Positions 19,478 through 27,721 of a DNA stretch of 64,000 bases are shown piece by piece. The stretch covers positions 682,001 to 746,000 of the forward strand of contig NZ_JAKGCS010000036.1 of NCBI RefSeq assembly GCF_021556395.1, written 5' to 3'. Under the pieces are notes generated by a model. It did no database searches. It saw only the letters and a list, made by a program, of their open reading frames with translations, and was not told the origin of the DNA. This DNA comes from Acuticoccus kalidii (GTDB lineage: Bacteria > Pseudomonadota > Alphaproteobacteria > Rhizobiales > Amorphaceae). Both the position numbers and the translations under genes were made by a program. Position 1 is the first letter of the stretch, and every line of letters begins with the position of its first letter.

Positions 19478-20197
19478 ATGATGGAAGGCACGCCCATCCA
19501 ACGGCGAAAGCTGTCGGACGACGTATTCGATCGTGTCCTCGACATGATCAAGGACGGGACATTGAAACCGGGGGATTCGCTGCCCTCGGAGCGGAGCTTG
19601 ATGGAAAGTCTCGGGGTCGGGCGGCCCGCGGTCCGCGAGGCGCTGCAGGCGCTCGCGCGGATGGGGCTGATCGAGATCAAGCACGGCGAACGGGCGCGGG
19701 TGAGCGAGCCGTCCTTCGGCCACATGGTCGAGCAGATCGGCGAGACGATGCGCCATCTCCTCGTGCATTCGCCCGCCGATCTCGAGCATCTCAAGGAGGC
19801 GCGGGCGACGCTCGAACGCGAGATCGCCAGAATTGCGGCGCGCAAGCGCACTGAATCCGACATGCGCCGGCTGTGGTCGCTGATCGATCAACAAGAGAGC
19901 GCCTCGCGCGAGCCGGCGCGCTTTCGTGCGCTCGACGGGCTGTTCCACCGCGAGATCGCCTCGATCAGCGGCAATCCGATCTGGCCGGCCGTGTCGGAGG
20001 CGGTGTTCGGCTGGCTCAACCATTTCCACGTCGATCTCGTCGCCGTTCCGGGCCTCGAACAACTCACCATCGCCGAGCACCGTCAGATCGCCGACGCGAT
20101 CGAGCGGCGCGACCCGGAGGCGGCGGGGCAGGCGATGGCCGACCATCTCAACCGCGCCAACGAGCTCTACCGCAGGGCGCATCTGCCCCAAGGCTGA
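19478..20197 (+). CDS. NanR-like FadR/GntR-family transcriptional regulator
   Basis: The 239-residue regulator has an N-terminal winged helix-turn-helix (IQRRKLSDDVFDRVLDMI...GDSLPSERSLMESLGVGRP AVREALQALARMGLIEI) and a C-terminal all-helical FCD effector domain with metal or ligand His candidates (LDGLFHREIA, LNHFHVDLV, IAEHRQIADAI). The GERARVSEPS stretch after the wing is typical of NanR-annotated members. I chose the ATG at 19478 with AGGA 7 bases upstream; a GTG at 19463 preceded by GGAGG is also possible. It sits between two divergently oriented sugar operons that share an operator-like element, so it very likely represses both and responds to a sugar acid or related intermediate (inference). 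Confidence 0.85.
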   Translation: MMEGTPIQRRKLSDDVFDRVLDMIKDGTLKPGDSLPSERSLMESLGVGRPAVREALQALARMGLIEIKHGERARVSEPSFGHMVEQIGETMRHLLVHSPADLEHLKEARATLEREIARIAARKRTESDMRRLWSLIDQQESASREPARFRALDGLFHREIASISGNPIWPAVSEAVFGWLNHFHVDLVAVPGLEQLTIAEHRQIADAIERRDPEAAGQAMADHLNRANELYRRAHLPQG

Positions 20198-20206
20198 CCC
20201 TGCAAC

Positions 20207-20242
20207 TTGCGTGATAGGGTCGGCTGGTATAATGAGTAGATC
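20207..20242 (+). promoter_or_regulatory. Promoter with overlapping NanR-type operator for the apiose operon
   Basis: TTGCGT (20207-20212), 15-base spacer, TATAAT (20228-20233). The -10 lies within CTGGTATAATGAGTAGATC (20224-20242), 16 of 19 identical to the element on the other side of the regulator, with the same 15-base spacing. The GGTATA hexamer fits the known NanR recognition sequence. The leader to the apnL start would be about 50 bases. Confidence 0.6.
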
Positions 20243-20292
20243 ACAATAAAAATGCGTGGGCCGCTGGTCCGCCACGGAGGGGAGGCGGTCGC

Positions 20293-22176
20293 ATGGTGTC
20301 GACCGAAAGCGCCGCGCGAGCGCCAAGCGCGATCGCGCGCTATGGGACCGCATCGGGTCCCGAACCCGCGCGGACGATTGCATCAGGCAATCTCAGTTTC
20401 GTCGTCGAGAATGGCGCCGTCCGGTGGATCAAAGTCGGCGGCGTCGAGCTCGTGCGCGGGCTCGATTATCCGGTTCGCGATGCGGACTGGGGCACGTTGG
20501 CGACGCGGACGATCGAGGAGAGCGTCGAGGACGACGGGCGCGCACGCTATCGCCGCACGTTCAGTGCCGGCGATGCGTTCGACGGCGTCTTCACCATCAC
20601 CGCCGAAGACGGTCTGCGCATCGAGGCGAGCCTCGTCCTCACGGCGCGCGCGGACGTTGTCGTCAATCGCGCGGGTTTCGTCGTCCTCCATCCGCTGAAC
20701 GGCCTTGTCGGCGCACCGATGCGTGTGCGCCGCCCCGATGGCGGGGCGGACGCGCTCACCTTTCCCGAACGCGTATCGCCCGGACAGCCGGTCTTCGACC
20801 TTGCGGGGATCGCCTATGCGATCGGCGGCGTCGGCGTCGACATGACGTTCGCCGGCGAGGTCTTCGAGATGGAAGACCAGCGCAATTGGACCGATGCGTC
20901 CTTCAAAACCTACTGCCGCCCCCTCGGCCGGCCGCGTCCCTTCACCATCGCGGCGGGCGAGACCGTGACCCAGTCGATCACGATGGTCTTCGAGGCGGGC
21001 GAGGCGCGCGCCGCGACCCGCGCCCGGCCGGCCGCGAGCGGCGTGATGCCCGACATCACCGTCGCGCTCGACGAGGCGCGGGCGCCGCTGAGCGACGCGG
21101 CGTCCACGATCCTCTCCCGCATCCCCTTCGCCGGGGCACAGGTGCGCCTTCAGCCGAACGAGGCCGGCACGGCCTTCGCGCGCGCCGCGCGGCTCGCGCT
21201 GCCGGTCGCGCTGGAGATCGAACTTCCCGCCGGCGAGGACATCGCGGCGGGCCTTGCCCACGTCGCCCGATCGGCGCGGGAGGCGGGGATCGCGCCGACC
21301 GACGTCCTCGCTCTGCCGGCCGAATATCTCGCGAGCATCCAACCCGAGGGGCCGTGGCCGGAGCGCACCCTCGCGGACGCGGCGCGGCTCGCACGGGCGG
21401 CCTTTCCGGGCGCCGATATCGCCGGCGGCGTCCTCACCAATTTCACCGAATTCAATCGCTGCCCGCCGGCGTTCGAGAGCGACAGCGTGTCCTTCTCGAC
21501 GACCGCCATCGTGCACGCCGCGGACGATGCGTCCGTCCTCGAAACGCTGGAGGCGCTGCCGAGCGTCTTTGCGAGCGCGCGCGCCCATGCCGGCGCGCGC
21601 CCCATTCGTCTCGGCCTGATGGCGGTCGGGATGCGCACCAATCCTTATGGCGCGGCCGTCGCCGGCAATCCCGATCAGGTGCGCAGGCCCATGGCGTTCG
21701 CCGATCCGCGCCAGCGCGGCCTGTTCGCGGCGGCCTTTCTCGTCGGTGCCGCGGCCGCCGCGGCGGAGGCGGGGATTGCGAGCGTCTCGCCCGCGATGGG
21801 CGAAGGCCCGCTCGGACTCGTCCACCGCGCCGCGGATTTTCCGCAGCCGGACTATGGCCCGGACGCGGTCGTCCATCCGGTGTTCCACGTCGTGGCGGCG
21901 CTCGCCGCGCTCGCCGGGCGCGCCGTGTCGATCGAGGGCGCGAGCGGCGGCCTCGTCACCATTCGCGCGGAGGAGGGCGGCGGGATCGTCGGCCTTGCGG
22001 CCAATCTCGGCCCGGTGCCGGCGCGGGTCGAGGGACACGCCGCGCATTTGTCGGCGGCAACCTTTGCGGCGGCGATCACGGATCCGGCGTGGCTCGAAGG
22101 GACGATGCTCGTCGAACATCCGGTGCTCGAGCCGCTCGACGTGGCGATTTTGTTCGGTGAGGGAGAGAGCGAGTGA
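20293..22176 (+). CDS. apnL: D-apionate lactonase (apionolactonase)
   Basis: Proposed role: opens D-apionolactone to D-apionate, the second step of oxidative apiose breakdown, in the cytoplasm (no signal peptide). The 627-residue length and the three-part architecture (N-terminal beta region, middle TIM-barrel-like region with ALPAEYLASIQPEGPWPE and GGVLTNFTEFNR, C-terminal beta domain) fit the apionate lactonase family; EDQRNWTDASFKTYCRPL is a strong central motif with candidate active-site Glu, Asp and Lys. A GGAGGGGAGG ribosome binding site precedes the ATG. The next gene starts inside its stop codon (GTGA). Assignment rests on family resemblance plus the complete pathway context. Confidence 0.8.
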   Translation: MVSTESAARAPSAIARYGTASGPEPARTIASGNLSFVVENGAVRWIKVGGVELVRGLDYPVRDADWGTLATRTIEESVEDDGRARYRRTFSAGDAFDGVFTITAEDGLRIEASLVLTARADVVVNRAGFVVLHPLNGLVGAPMRVRRPDGGADALTFPERVSPGQPVFDLAGIAYAIGGVGVDMTFAGEVFEMEDQRNWTDASFKTYCRPLGRPRPFTIAAGETVTQSITMVFEAGEARAATRARPAASGVMPDITVALDEARAPLSDAASTILSRIPFAGAQVRLQPNEAGTAFARAARLALPVALEIELPAGEDIAAGLAHVARSAREAGIAPTDVLALPAEYLASIQPEGPWPERTLADAARLARAAFPGADIAGGVLTNFTEFNRCPPAFESDSVSFSTTAIVHAADDASVLETLEALPSVFASARAHAGARPIRLGLMAVGMRTNPYGAAVAGNPDQVRRPMAFADPRQRGLFAAAFLVGAAAAAAEAGIASVSPAMGEGPLGLVHRAADFPQPDYGPDAVVHPVFHVVAALAALAGRAVSIEGASGGLVTIRAEEGGGIVGLAANLGPVPARVEGHAAHLSAATFAAAITDPAWLEGTMLVEHPVLEPLDVAILFGEGESE

Positions 22177-23222
22177 GCGAACCATTCCGCGGCGTGCTGA
22201 TCGGGTGCGGGTTCTTCGCGAAGAACCACATGCACGGCTGGGCGGACGCCGATGGGGCGGAGATCGTGGCGGTCTGCGATCTCGACGAGGCGAAGGCGAA
22301 GGCGATGGCCGCCGAATTCGGCATCGCGCGGACCTACACCGACGCGGCGGCGATGTTCGCGGCGGAAAAGCCGGACTTCGCCGACGTCGCGACGACGGTC
22401 GAATCCCACCGACCGCTCGTCGAGCTGTCGCTCGCGAATGGTGCGGCGACGATTTGCCAGAAGCCCTTCGCCGAGACCTTCGCCGACGCCAAGGCGATGG
22501 TCGACGCGGCGGCGCGTGCGGGCAAGCCGCTGTTCGTGCATGAGAATTTCCGCTGGCAATTGCCGCTGATCGCGCTGCGCGACGCGCTGGCCTCGGGGGC
22601 GATCGGGCGGCCGACTTATGCGCGCCTCTCCTTCCGCCACGGCTATGACGTCTATGCCAATCAGCCTTATCTCGCGAAGACGCCGCGGTTCGCGTTGATG
22701 GATGTCGGCATCCACCTTTACGACACCGTCCGCTTTCTCCTCGGCGATGCGGCGGACATCCATTGCCGCACGCAAAGCCTGAAGCCGGGCATCGCGGGGG
22801 AGGACGCCTTCGTCGCCACGCTGCGGCACGATAGTGGCGTGGTCTCGACGATCGAGTGCTCCTTCTTCTCCAAGATCGTGCCCGACCCGTTCCCCCAGAC
22901 GCTCGCCTGGATCGAGGGCGATGCGGGGACGCTGGAGCTCACCGGCGACTATCGTCTGCGCCTCCACAAAGACGGGACGGTGACGGAGACCGACGTCGAG
23001 CCGGAGATCCCCGCGTGGGGCGACCGGCCCTGGCACGCGGTGCAGGACTCGGTCGCGGCCTTCGAGCGCCATGTCGTCGACGTTCTGCGCGGCAATGCCG
23101 AGCCGCAGCCGTCGGGCGCGCACAATCTCGAGACGCTGGCGATGGGGCTCGCCTCCTACCAGTCGGCCGAGACGGGCAGTACGGTCGATCTCGATCGATA
23201 CATGGAAGAAAGCGCACGATGA
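22173..23222 (+). CDS. apsD: D-apiose dehydrogenase (Gfo/Idh/MocA family)
   Basis: Proposed to oxidise D-apiose to D-apionolactone with NAD(P)+. The 349-residue protein has the Rossmann loop VLIGCGFFAKNHM (8-20), a QKP in place of the usual EKP (ICQKPFAET, K97) and the family's catalytic DVGIHLYD segment with Asp and His. Gfo/Idh/MocA enzymes oxidise many sugars, so substrate is assigned only from its place between apnL and the RuBisCO-like gene. The start is GTG at 22173, overlapping the apnL stop by 4 bases; its own stop overlaps the next ATG by 4. Confidence 0.75.
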   Translation: MSEPFRGVLIGCGFFAKNHMHGWADADGAEIVAVCDLDEAKAKAMAAEFGIARTYTDAAAMFAAEKPDFADVATTVESHRPLVELSLANGAATICQKPFAETFADAKAMVDAAARAGKPLFVHENFRWQLPLIALRDALASGAIGRPTYARLSFRHGYDVYANQPYLAKTPRFALMDVGIHLYDTVRFLLGDAADIHCRTQSLKPGIAGEDAFVATLRHDSGVVSTIECSFFSKIVPDPFPQTLAWIEGDAGTLELTGDYRLRLHKDGTVTETDVEPEIPAWGDRPWHAVQDSVAAFERHVVDVLRGNAEPQPSGAHNLETLAMGLASYQSAETGSTVDLDRYMEESAR

Positions 23223-24466
23223 GCGAACGATTTGAAGCCGACTATCTGATCGAGACGGCCTATCCTCTGGATGCGGCGGCCGAGGCGATGGCCGGCGAGC
23301 AATCCTCCGGCACCTTCGTCCCGGTGCCGGGCGAAACGCCGGAATTGAAGGCCCGCGCCGCCGCGAATGTGGTGGCTCTCGACGATCTCGGTCCGGTGGA
23401 GGCGCCGTCCCTTCCCGGTGCGGGAAAGGCGGGCGAGCCGCACCGCCGGGCGAAGGTCACGCTGTCCTGGCCGCTCGCCAATATCGGCCCCTCGCTTCCC
23501 AATCTGTTGGCGACGGTCGCCGGCAACCTCTTCGAGCTGAAGCAGTTCTCCGGCCTCAAGCTCACCGACCTCCGCCTGCCGCGCGCGTTCGCGGACGCCT
23601 ATCAGGGCCCCGCTTTCGGCGTCGAGGGAACGCGGCGTCTCGCCGGGGTCGAGGGGCGGCCGCTGATCGGCACGATCATCAAGCCGAGCATCGGCTTCAC
23701 CGCCGACGAGACGGCGGTGTTGACGAAAACCCTGTGCGAGGCCGGCGTCGACTTCATCAAGGACGACGAGCTGCAATCCGACGGTCCCGGCTGCCCGTTT
23801 GCGGACCGGGCCCGCGCGGTGATGGATGTCGTCAACGCCCACGCCGACCGGACCGGAAAGAAGGTGATGTTCGCCTTTAACCTCACCGGCGAACTCGACG
23901 AGATGCGCGCCCGGCACGACCTTCTCGTGGAACTCGGCGCGACCTGCGCGATGGTCAGCCTCAATTCGGTCGGTCTCGTCGGCCTCACGGCCTATCGCCG
24001 TCATTCGGCTTTGCCGATCCATGCCCATCGCAACGGGTGGGGCGTGTTCGACCGGCATCCGCTGCTCGGCTTCTCCTATGTCGCCTGGCAGAAGATGTGG
24101 CGGCTGATCGGGGCCGACCACATGCACGTCAACGGCATCGCCAACAAATTCTGCGAAGCCGATGAGAGTGTCATCGCCTCCGCGCGGGCGTGCCTCACGC
24201 CGCTTTACGAGGACAAGCCGTGCATCGCGATGCCGGTCTTCTCCTCCGGCCAATCGGCCAAGCAGGCGCCGCCGACGTATGAGGCGCTCGGCTCGCCGGA
24301 CCTCATCTTCGCCGCGGGCGGGGGGATCATGGCCCATCCGCAAGGGCCGGCGGCCGGCGTCGCGAGCCTCAGAGAGGCGTGGGCGGCGGCGATCGAGGGT
24401 GTCCGTCTCGACGAGGCGGCGAAGTCCCATCCGGCGCTCGCCGCCGCCCTCGGGGCCTACGCATGA
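23219..24466 (+). CDS. oiaX: RuBisCO-like protein, 3-oxo-isoapionate-4-phosphate transcarboxylase/hydrolase (or decarboxylase)
   Basis: The 415-residue protein is a form IV RuBisCO-like enzyme. Metal and carbamate positions are kept: K155 in GTIIKPS, K181, D183 and E184 in DFIKDDE (the carbamylated Lys and two acidic ligands of RuBisCO), H270 in HAHRNGWG, a Lys in the loop-6 region (GIANKF, K310), SSGQ and the phosphate-binding GGGIMAHPQG. In apiose gene clusters such proteins are OiaX (product 3-phosphoglycerate plus glycolate) or OiaD (decarboxylase giving erythrulose phosphate). No downstream erythrulose-phosphate isomerase is seen here, so I favour OiaX. The neighbouring genes argue against MtnW or true RuBisCO. 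ATGA overlaps occur on both sides. Confidence 0.75.
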   Translation: MSERFEADYLIETAYPLDAAAEAMAGEQSSGTFVPVPGETPELKARAAANVVALDDLGPVEAPSLPGAGKAGEPHRRAKVTLSWPLANIGPSLPNLLATVAGNLFELKQFSGLKLTDLRLPRAFADAYQGPAFGVEGTRRLAGVEGRPLIGTIIKPSIGFTADETAVLTKTLCEAGVDFIKDDELQSDGPGCPFADRARAVMDVVNAHADRTGKKVMFAFNLTGELDEMRARHDLLVELGATCAMVSLNSVGLVGLTAYRRHSALPIHAHRNGWGVFDRHPLLGFSYVAWQKMWRLIGADHMHVNGIANKFCEADESVIASARACLTPLYEDKPCIAMPVFSSGQSAKQAPPTYEALGSPDLIFAAGGGIMAHPQGPAAGVASLREAWAAAIEGVRLDEAAKSHPALAAALGAYA

Positions 24467-25830
24467 GCCTTCCGGAGGGCCCCCTCGTCGCCTGGTATGG
24501 CGACGATTTTACCGGCGCCTCCGCCGTGATGGAGGTGCTGACCTTCGCGGGCTTTCCGTCGGTCCTCTTCTTCGAGACGCCGAGCGCCGAGCGGCTCGCC
24601 CGCTTCGGCGATTTGCGCGGCATCGGGATCGCCGGTGAGGCGCGCTCCAAGAGCCCGGCCTGGATGGCGGCGAACCTTCCGCCCGTCTACGAGGCGCTGC
24701 GGGCGACGGGCGCGCCGCTCCTTCATTACAAAGTGTGCTCGACCTTCGATTCGGCCCCGCATGTCGGCTCGATCGGCAAGGCGGCGGATCTTGCGATGGG
24801 GCCGGACGACTGGGCGCCCCTCTTGATCGGCGCGCCCGAGATCGGCCGCTGGCAGGCGTTCGGCACGCTGTTCGCGGCGGCCGGCGGAGACGTCTACCGG
24901 ATCGACCGCCATCCGACGATGTCCGTCCATCCGGTGACGCCGATGGACGAGGCGGATGTGCGCCGCCACCTCGAACGCCAGACCGAGAAGACCGTCGGCC
25001 TCGTCGACCTGCGGGCGCTCAAGACCGGCCGCGGTGCCACGGCCCTTGCCGAAGCGCGGGAGGCCGGACACCGGATCGTCGCGCTCGACGTCATCGACGC
25101 GGAAACGCTCGCCGCCGCCGGCGCGCTGATTTGGGACGAGGCAGTGAAGGGGCAACTCTTCGCGCTCGGCTCGCAAGGCGTGGAATATGCCCTCGTCGCG
25201 GCATGGCGCGCCGCCGGTCTCGCCCCCGAGATCGAGACGGGGGCGGCAGGCGGTCCCGCCGCGCGCGTCGCCGTCGTCTCCGGTTCATGCTCGCCGATCA
25301 CCGCCGAGCAGATCGCCCGCGCCGGAAGCGACGGATATGCGCTGATCCCCCTCGACGCCACCGCCGCGCTCGATGCGGAGGCGTGGACGGCGGAGAAGGC
25401 GCGCGTCGTCGCCGCCTCGCTCGCCGCGATCGGGGAGGGGCGCGATCCGCTCGTCCATTCCGCGCGCGGGCCGGGCGATCCGGCCGTCGCCGCCCTTCGC
25501 GAGGCGGTCGCGCGGGCGGGCGCCAAGGCGGACGAGGTCAACGACCGGATCGGCGAAGGTCTCGGCGCGATCCTCGACGCCGTGGTGCGCGAAGCGCGCC
25601 TCACCCGCGCTGCCATCGCCGGCGGTGACACGTCGAGCGCTGCCGCACGCGCCCTCGGTGTCTACGCGGTGACGGCCGAAGCGCCGCTCGCGCCGGGCGT
25701 CGCGCTCCTCAAGGGACATGGCGACGATCCGGCGACCGACGGCCTCCAGATCGCGCTGAAAGGCGGACAGATGGGGCCGCCGAACTTCTTCGAACAACTG
25801 AGGGCCGGTGGCCCGGGAGGACGATCATGA
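24463..25830 (+). CDS. oiaK: 3-oxo-isoapionate kinase (four-carbon acid sugar kinase family, DUF1537)
   Basis: The 455-residue protein belongs to the DUF1537 kinase family, which phosphorylates acid sugars such as threonate, erythronate and 3-oxo-isoapionate with ATP. Visible signatures: N-terminal WYGDDFTGASAVMEVL (substrate domain, DDxTG), VVSGSCSPITAEQI at the domain junction, and the C-terminal nucleotide-binding AGGDTSSAAARALG and ALKGGQMGPPNFFEQL. Position between the RuBisCO-like and ApnO-like genes selects 3-oxo-isoapionate as substrate. It overlaps each neighbour by 4 bases, so the five enzymes are made from one coupled message. Confidence 0.78.
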   Translation: MSLPEGPLVAWYGDDFTGASAVMEVLTFAGFPSVLFFETPSAERLARFGDLRGIGIAGEARSKSPAWMAANLPPVYEALRATGAPLLHYKVCSTFDSAPHVGSIGKAADLAMGPDDWAPLLIGAPEIGRWQAFGTLFAAAGGDVYRIDRHPTMSVHPVTPMDEADVRRHLERQTEKTVGLVDLRALKTGRGATALAEAREAGHRIVALDVIDAETLAAAGALIWDEAVKGQLFALGSQGVEYALVAAWRAAGLAPEIETGAAGGPAARVAVVSGSCSPITAEQIARAGSDGYALIPLDATAALDAEAWTAEKARVVAASLAAIGEGRDPLVHSARGPGDPAVAALREAVARAGAKADEVNDRIGEGLGAILDAVVREARLTRAAIAGGDTSSAAARALGVYAVTAEAPLAPGVALLKGHGDDPATDGLQIALKGGQMGPPNFFEQLRAGGPGGRS

Positions 25831-26675
25831 CGAAAATTGCGCTGCTCGGCGCGGGTGGAAAGATGGGTGTCCGCCTCGCGACGAATCTCAAGGGATCGAA
25901 TTTCGACGTCGCCCATGTCGAAATTTCCACCGAGGGCCGGGAGCGGCTGAAGGCCGCCACGGGCTATGATTGTGTCGACCAGGCGGCCGCGCTCGCCGAT
26001 GCCGACGTCATCGTGATGGCGACGCCGGATCGGCTGATCGGCAAGATCGCGCACCAGATCATCGGCGACGTGAAGCCCGGCGCCGCGATCATCATGCTCG
26101 ACGCCGCCGCCCCCCATGCGGGCGAGCTGCCGGAGCGGGCCGACGTCACCTATTTCGTGACCCACCCCTGCCACCCGCCGATCTTCAACGACGAGGACAA
26201 CGAAAAGCGCCTCGACTTCTTCGGCGGCGTGAAGGCGAAGCAGCACATCGTCTGCGCGCTGATGCAGGGGCCGGAAGAGCATTATGCGCTCTGCGAGGAG
26301 GTCGCCCGCACGATCTACAAGCCCGTCATGCGCTCCCACCGCATCACGGTGGAGCAGATGGCGATCCTCGAGCCGGCGCTGTCGGAAACGGTCGGTGCGA
26401 CCTTCGCCCTCAATCTCAAGAAGGCGACCGACGAGGCCGTCCGCCGCGGTGTTCCCGAGCAGGCGGCGATCGACTTCATGCTCGGCCACCTCAATATCGA
26501 GCTCGCCATCGCCTTCGGCATTTTCCCCGAGGGCCGCTTCTCCGATGGCGCGCTCCACGCGATCCGCGAGGCGGAGCCGCAGATCTTCCGGGAAGACTGG
26601 CTCCAGCGGATCTTCGCGCCCGAGGCGGTGCTCGCCTCGGTGAAGGACATCTGCGAACCCGGCGAAGCGGCCTGA
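25827..26675 (+). CDS. apnO: D-apionate oxidoisomerase
   Basis: Proposed to convert D-apionate to 3-oxo-isoapionate with NAD+. The 282-residue protein has an N-terminal Rossmann domain (KIALLGAGGKMGVRLA, then VEIS with an acid at the ribose-binding strand) and a helical C-terminal half of the phosphogluconate-dehydrogenase-like type, with a His- and Asp-rich central stretch (YFVTHPCHPPIFNDEDNEKR) that could bind metal or substrate. It is the last enzyme gene before the transport genes and overlaps oiaK by 4 bases. Identity rests on family type and cluster order. Confidence 0.78.
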   Translation: MTKIALLGAGGKMGVRLATNLKGSNFDVAHVEISTEGRERLKAATGYDCVDQAAALADADVIVMATPDRLIGKIAHQIIGDVKPGAAIIMLDAAAPHAGELPERADVTYFVTHPCHPPIFNDEDNEKRLDFFGGVKAKQHIVCALMQGPEEHYALCEEVARTIYKPVMRSHRITVEQMAILEPALSETVGATFALNLKKATDEAVRRGVPEQAAIDFMLGHLNIELAIAFGIFPEGRFSDGALHAIREAEPQIFREDWLQRIFAPEAVLASVKDICEPGEAA

Positions 26676-26713
26676 AGAAAGCCGCACGCCCATATTTTCA
26701 GGGAGGACTTTCT

Positions 26714-27721
26714 ATGAAGAGATTGACCACCTTCGGCGTCGGCGCCGCCCTTGCGACGATGGGGGCGGCCATCGCCGCTCCCGCCTCGGCCGCCACCATC
26801 TGTTTCGCGTTCCAGGACCTCGAAACGGAATTCTGGGTGGCCGGGCACGCCGCGATCATCAAGACGCTCGAGGATGAGGGCCACCAGGTCATCGAGCGCA
26901 ACGCCAACGAGGACGCCAACCGCCAGCTCGAACAGGTGCGGGACTGCATTGCCCAGGGCGTCGACGGGATCATCATCATCCCGCAGGACGGCGAGAGCGC
27001 CGTCACCATCGTGAAGGAGGCGCAGGAGAACGACGTTCCGATCGCCGTCTTCAACCGCCCGCCGTCGGACCTGTCGCGCGGTATCGTCGTCGTTGCCGAC
27101 AACGCCTCGATCGCGGGTCAGGCGGTCGACTTCCTCGCCGAGCAGGCGCTCGCGGCGGCCGGCGAGGGGGAAAAGCTCCAGCCGCTGATCCTCGTCGGCG
27201 ATCTCGGCGACCCGAACGCCGTCGGCCGCAAGGAAGGCTTCTACAACGCGATCAACGCCCACAAGGACCGCTTCGAGACCCCGATCGAGGTCGCGACGGA
27301 GTGGGACGCGGCGACCGCGCTCGCCAATCTCGAAGCCGCGGTGACGGCCAATCCCGAGATCGACCTCATCTTCACCTCGTCCGACTTCCTGTTTCCGACG
27401 ATCCGCTCGGTGCTCGAACCGCGCGGCATGTGGAAGAAGCGGGGCGAGGAGGGGCACGTCATTCTCGGCGGCCTCGACGGCGACGCGACGGCCTGCAAGC
27501 TGATCAAGGACGGCTTCGTCGACGCGACCGGCGTGCAGGATCTCTATTTCGAGGCCGACGAGGCGCTGAAGGCGATCCTCACCGCGATCGACGCCGGCGA
27601 ATATGCGCCCAACGAGGTGATCGAGGATCCGGGCTTCGCGCTCACCTCGGCCAATATCGGCGAGCGTGAGATGGATATGTGGGGCTGCGTGCTCCTCTCC
27701 GAAGGCTTCCTCGACAAGTGA
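26714..27721 (+). CDS. ABC importer periplasmic binding protein, proposed D-apiose-binding
   Basis: A 335-residue type 1 periplasmic binding protein with signal peptide (cut near PASA-AT). Family features are ICFAFQDLETEFWVAGHAAI, EDANRQLEQVRDCIAQGVDGIIIIPQDGES, GDLGDPNAVGRKEGF and HVILGGLDGDATA. GGGAGGA lies 6 bases before the ATG. A 38-base gap separates it from apnO, the only non-overlapping junction in the operon before the SDR gene, which may allow extra translation of this abundant protein. Ligand is inferred from the enzymes upstream. Confidence 0.85.
   Translation: MKRLTTFGVGAALATMGAAIAAPASAATICFAFQDLETEFWVAGHAAIIKTLEDEGHQVIERNANEDANRQLEQVRDCIAQGVDGIIIIPQDGESAVTIVKEAQENDVPIAVFNRPPSDLSRGIVVVADNASIAGQAVDFLAEQALAAAGEGEKLQPLILVGDLGDPNAVGRKEGFYNAINAHKDRFETPIEVATEWDAATALANLEAAVTANPEIDLIFTSSDFLFPTIRSVLEPRGMWKKRGEEGHVILGGLDGDATACKLIKDGFVDATGVQDLYFEADEALKAILTAIDAGEYAPNEVIEDPGFALTSANIGEREMDMWGCVLLSEGFLDK

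Noticed and set aside
23219..24466. Reading the RuBisCO-like protein as the methionine-salvage enolase MtnW or as true RuBisCO
   Set aside because: mtnP is 14 kb away and no mtnA/mtnB/mtnX is present; the flanking genes are apiose-pathway types, and the loop-6 and His-region residues differ from true RuBisCO.
24463..26675. Assigning the DUF1537 kinase and dehydrogenase to threonate/erythronate catabolism
   Set aside because: The two-gene pattern alone would allow it, but apnL-like and RuBisCO-like genes in the same coupled operon are explained only by the apiose route.
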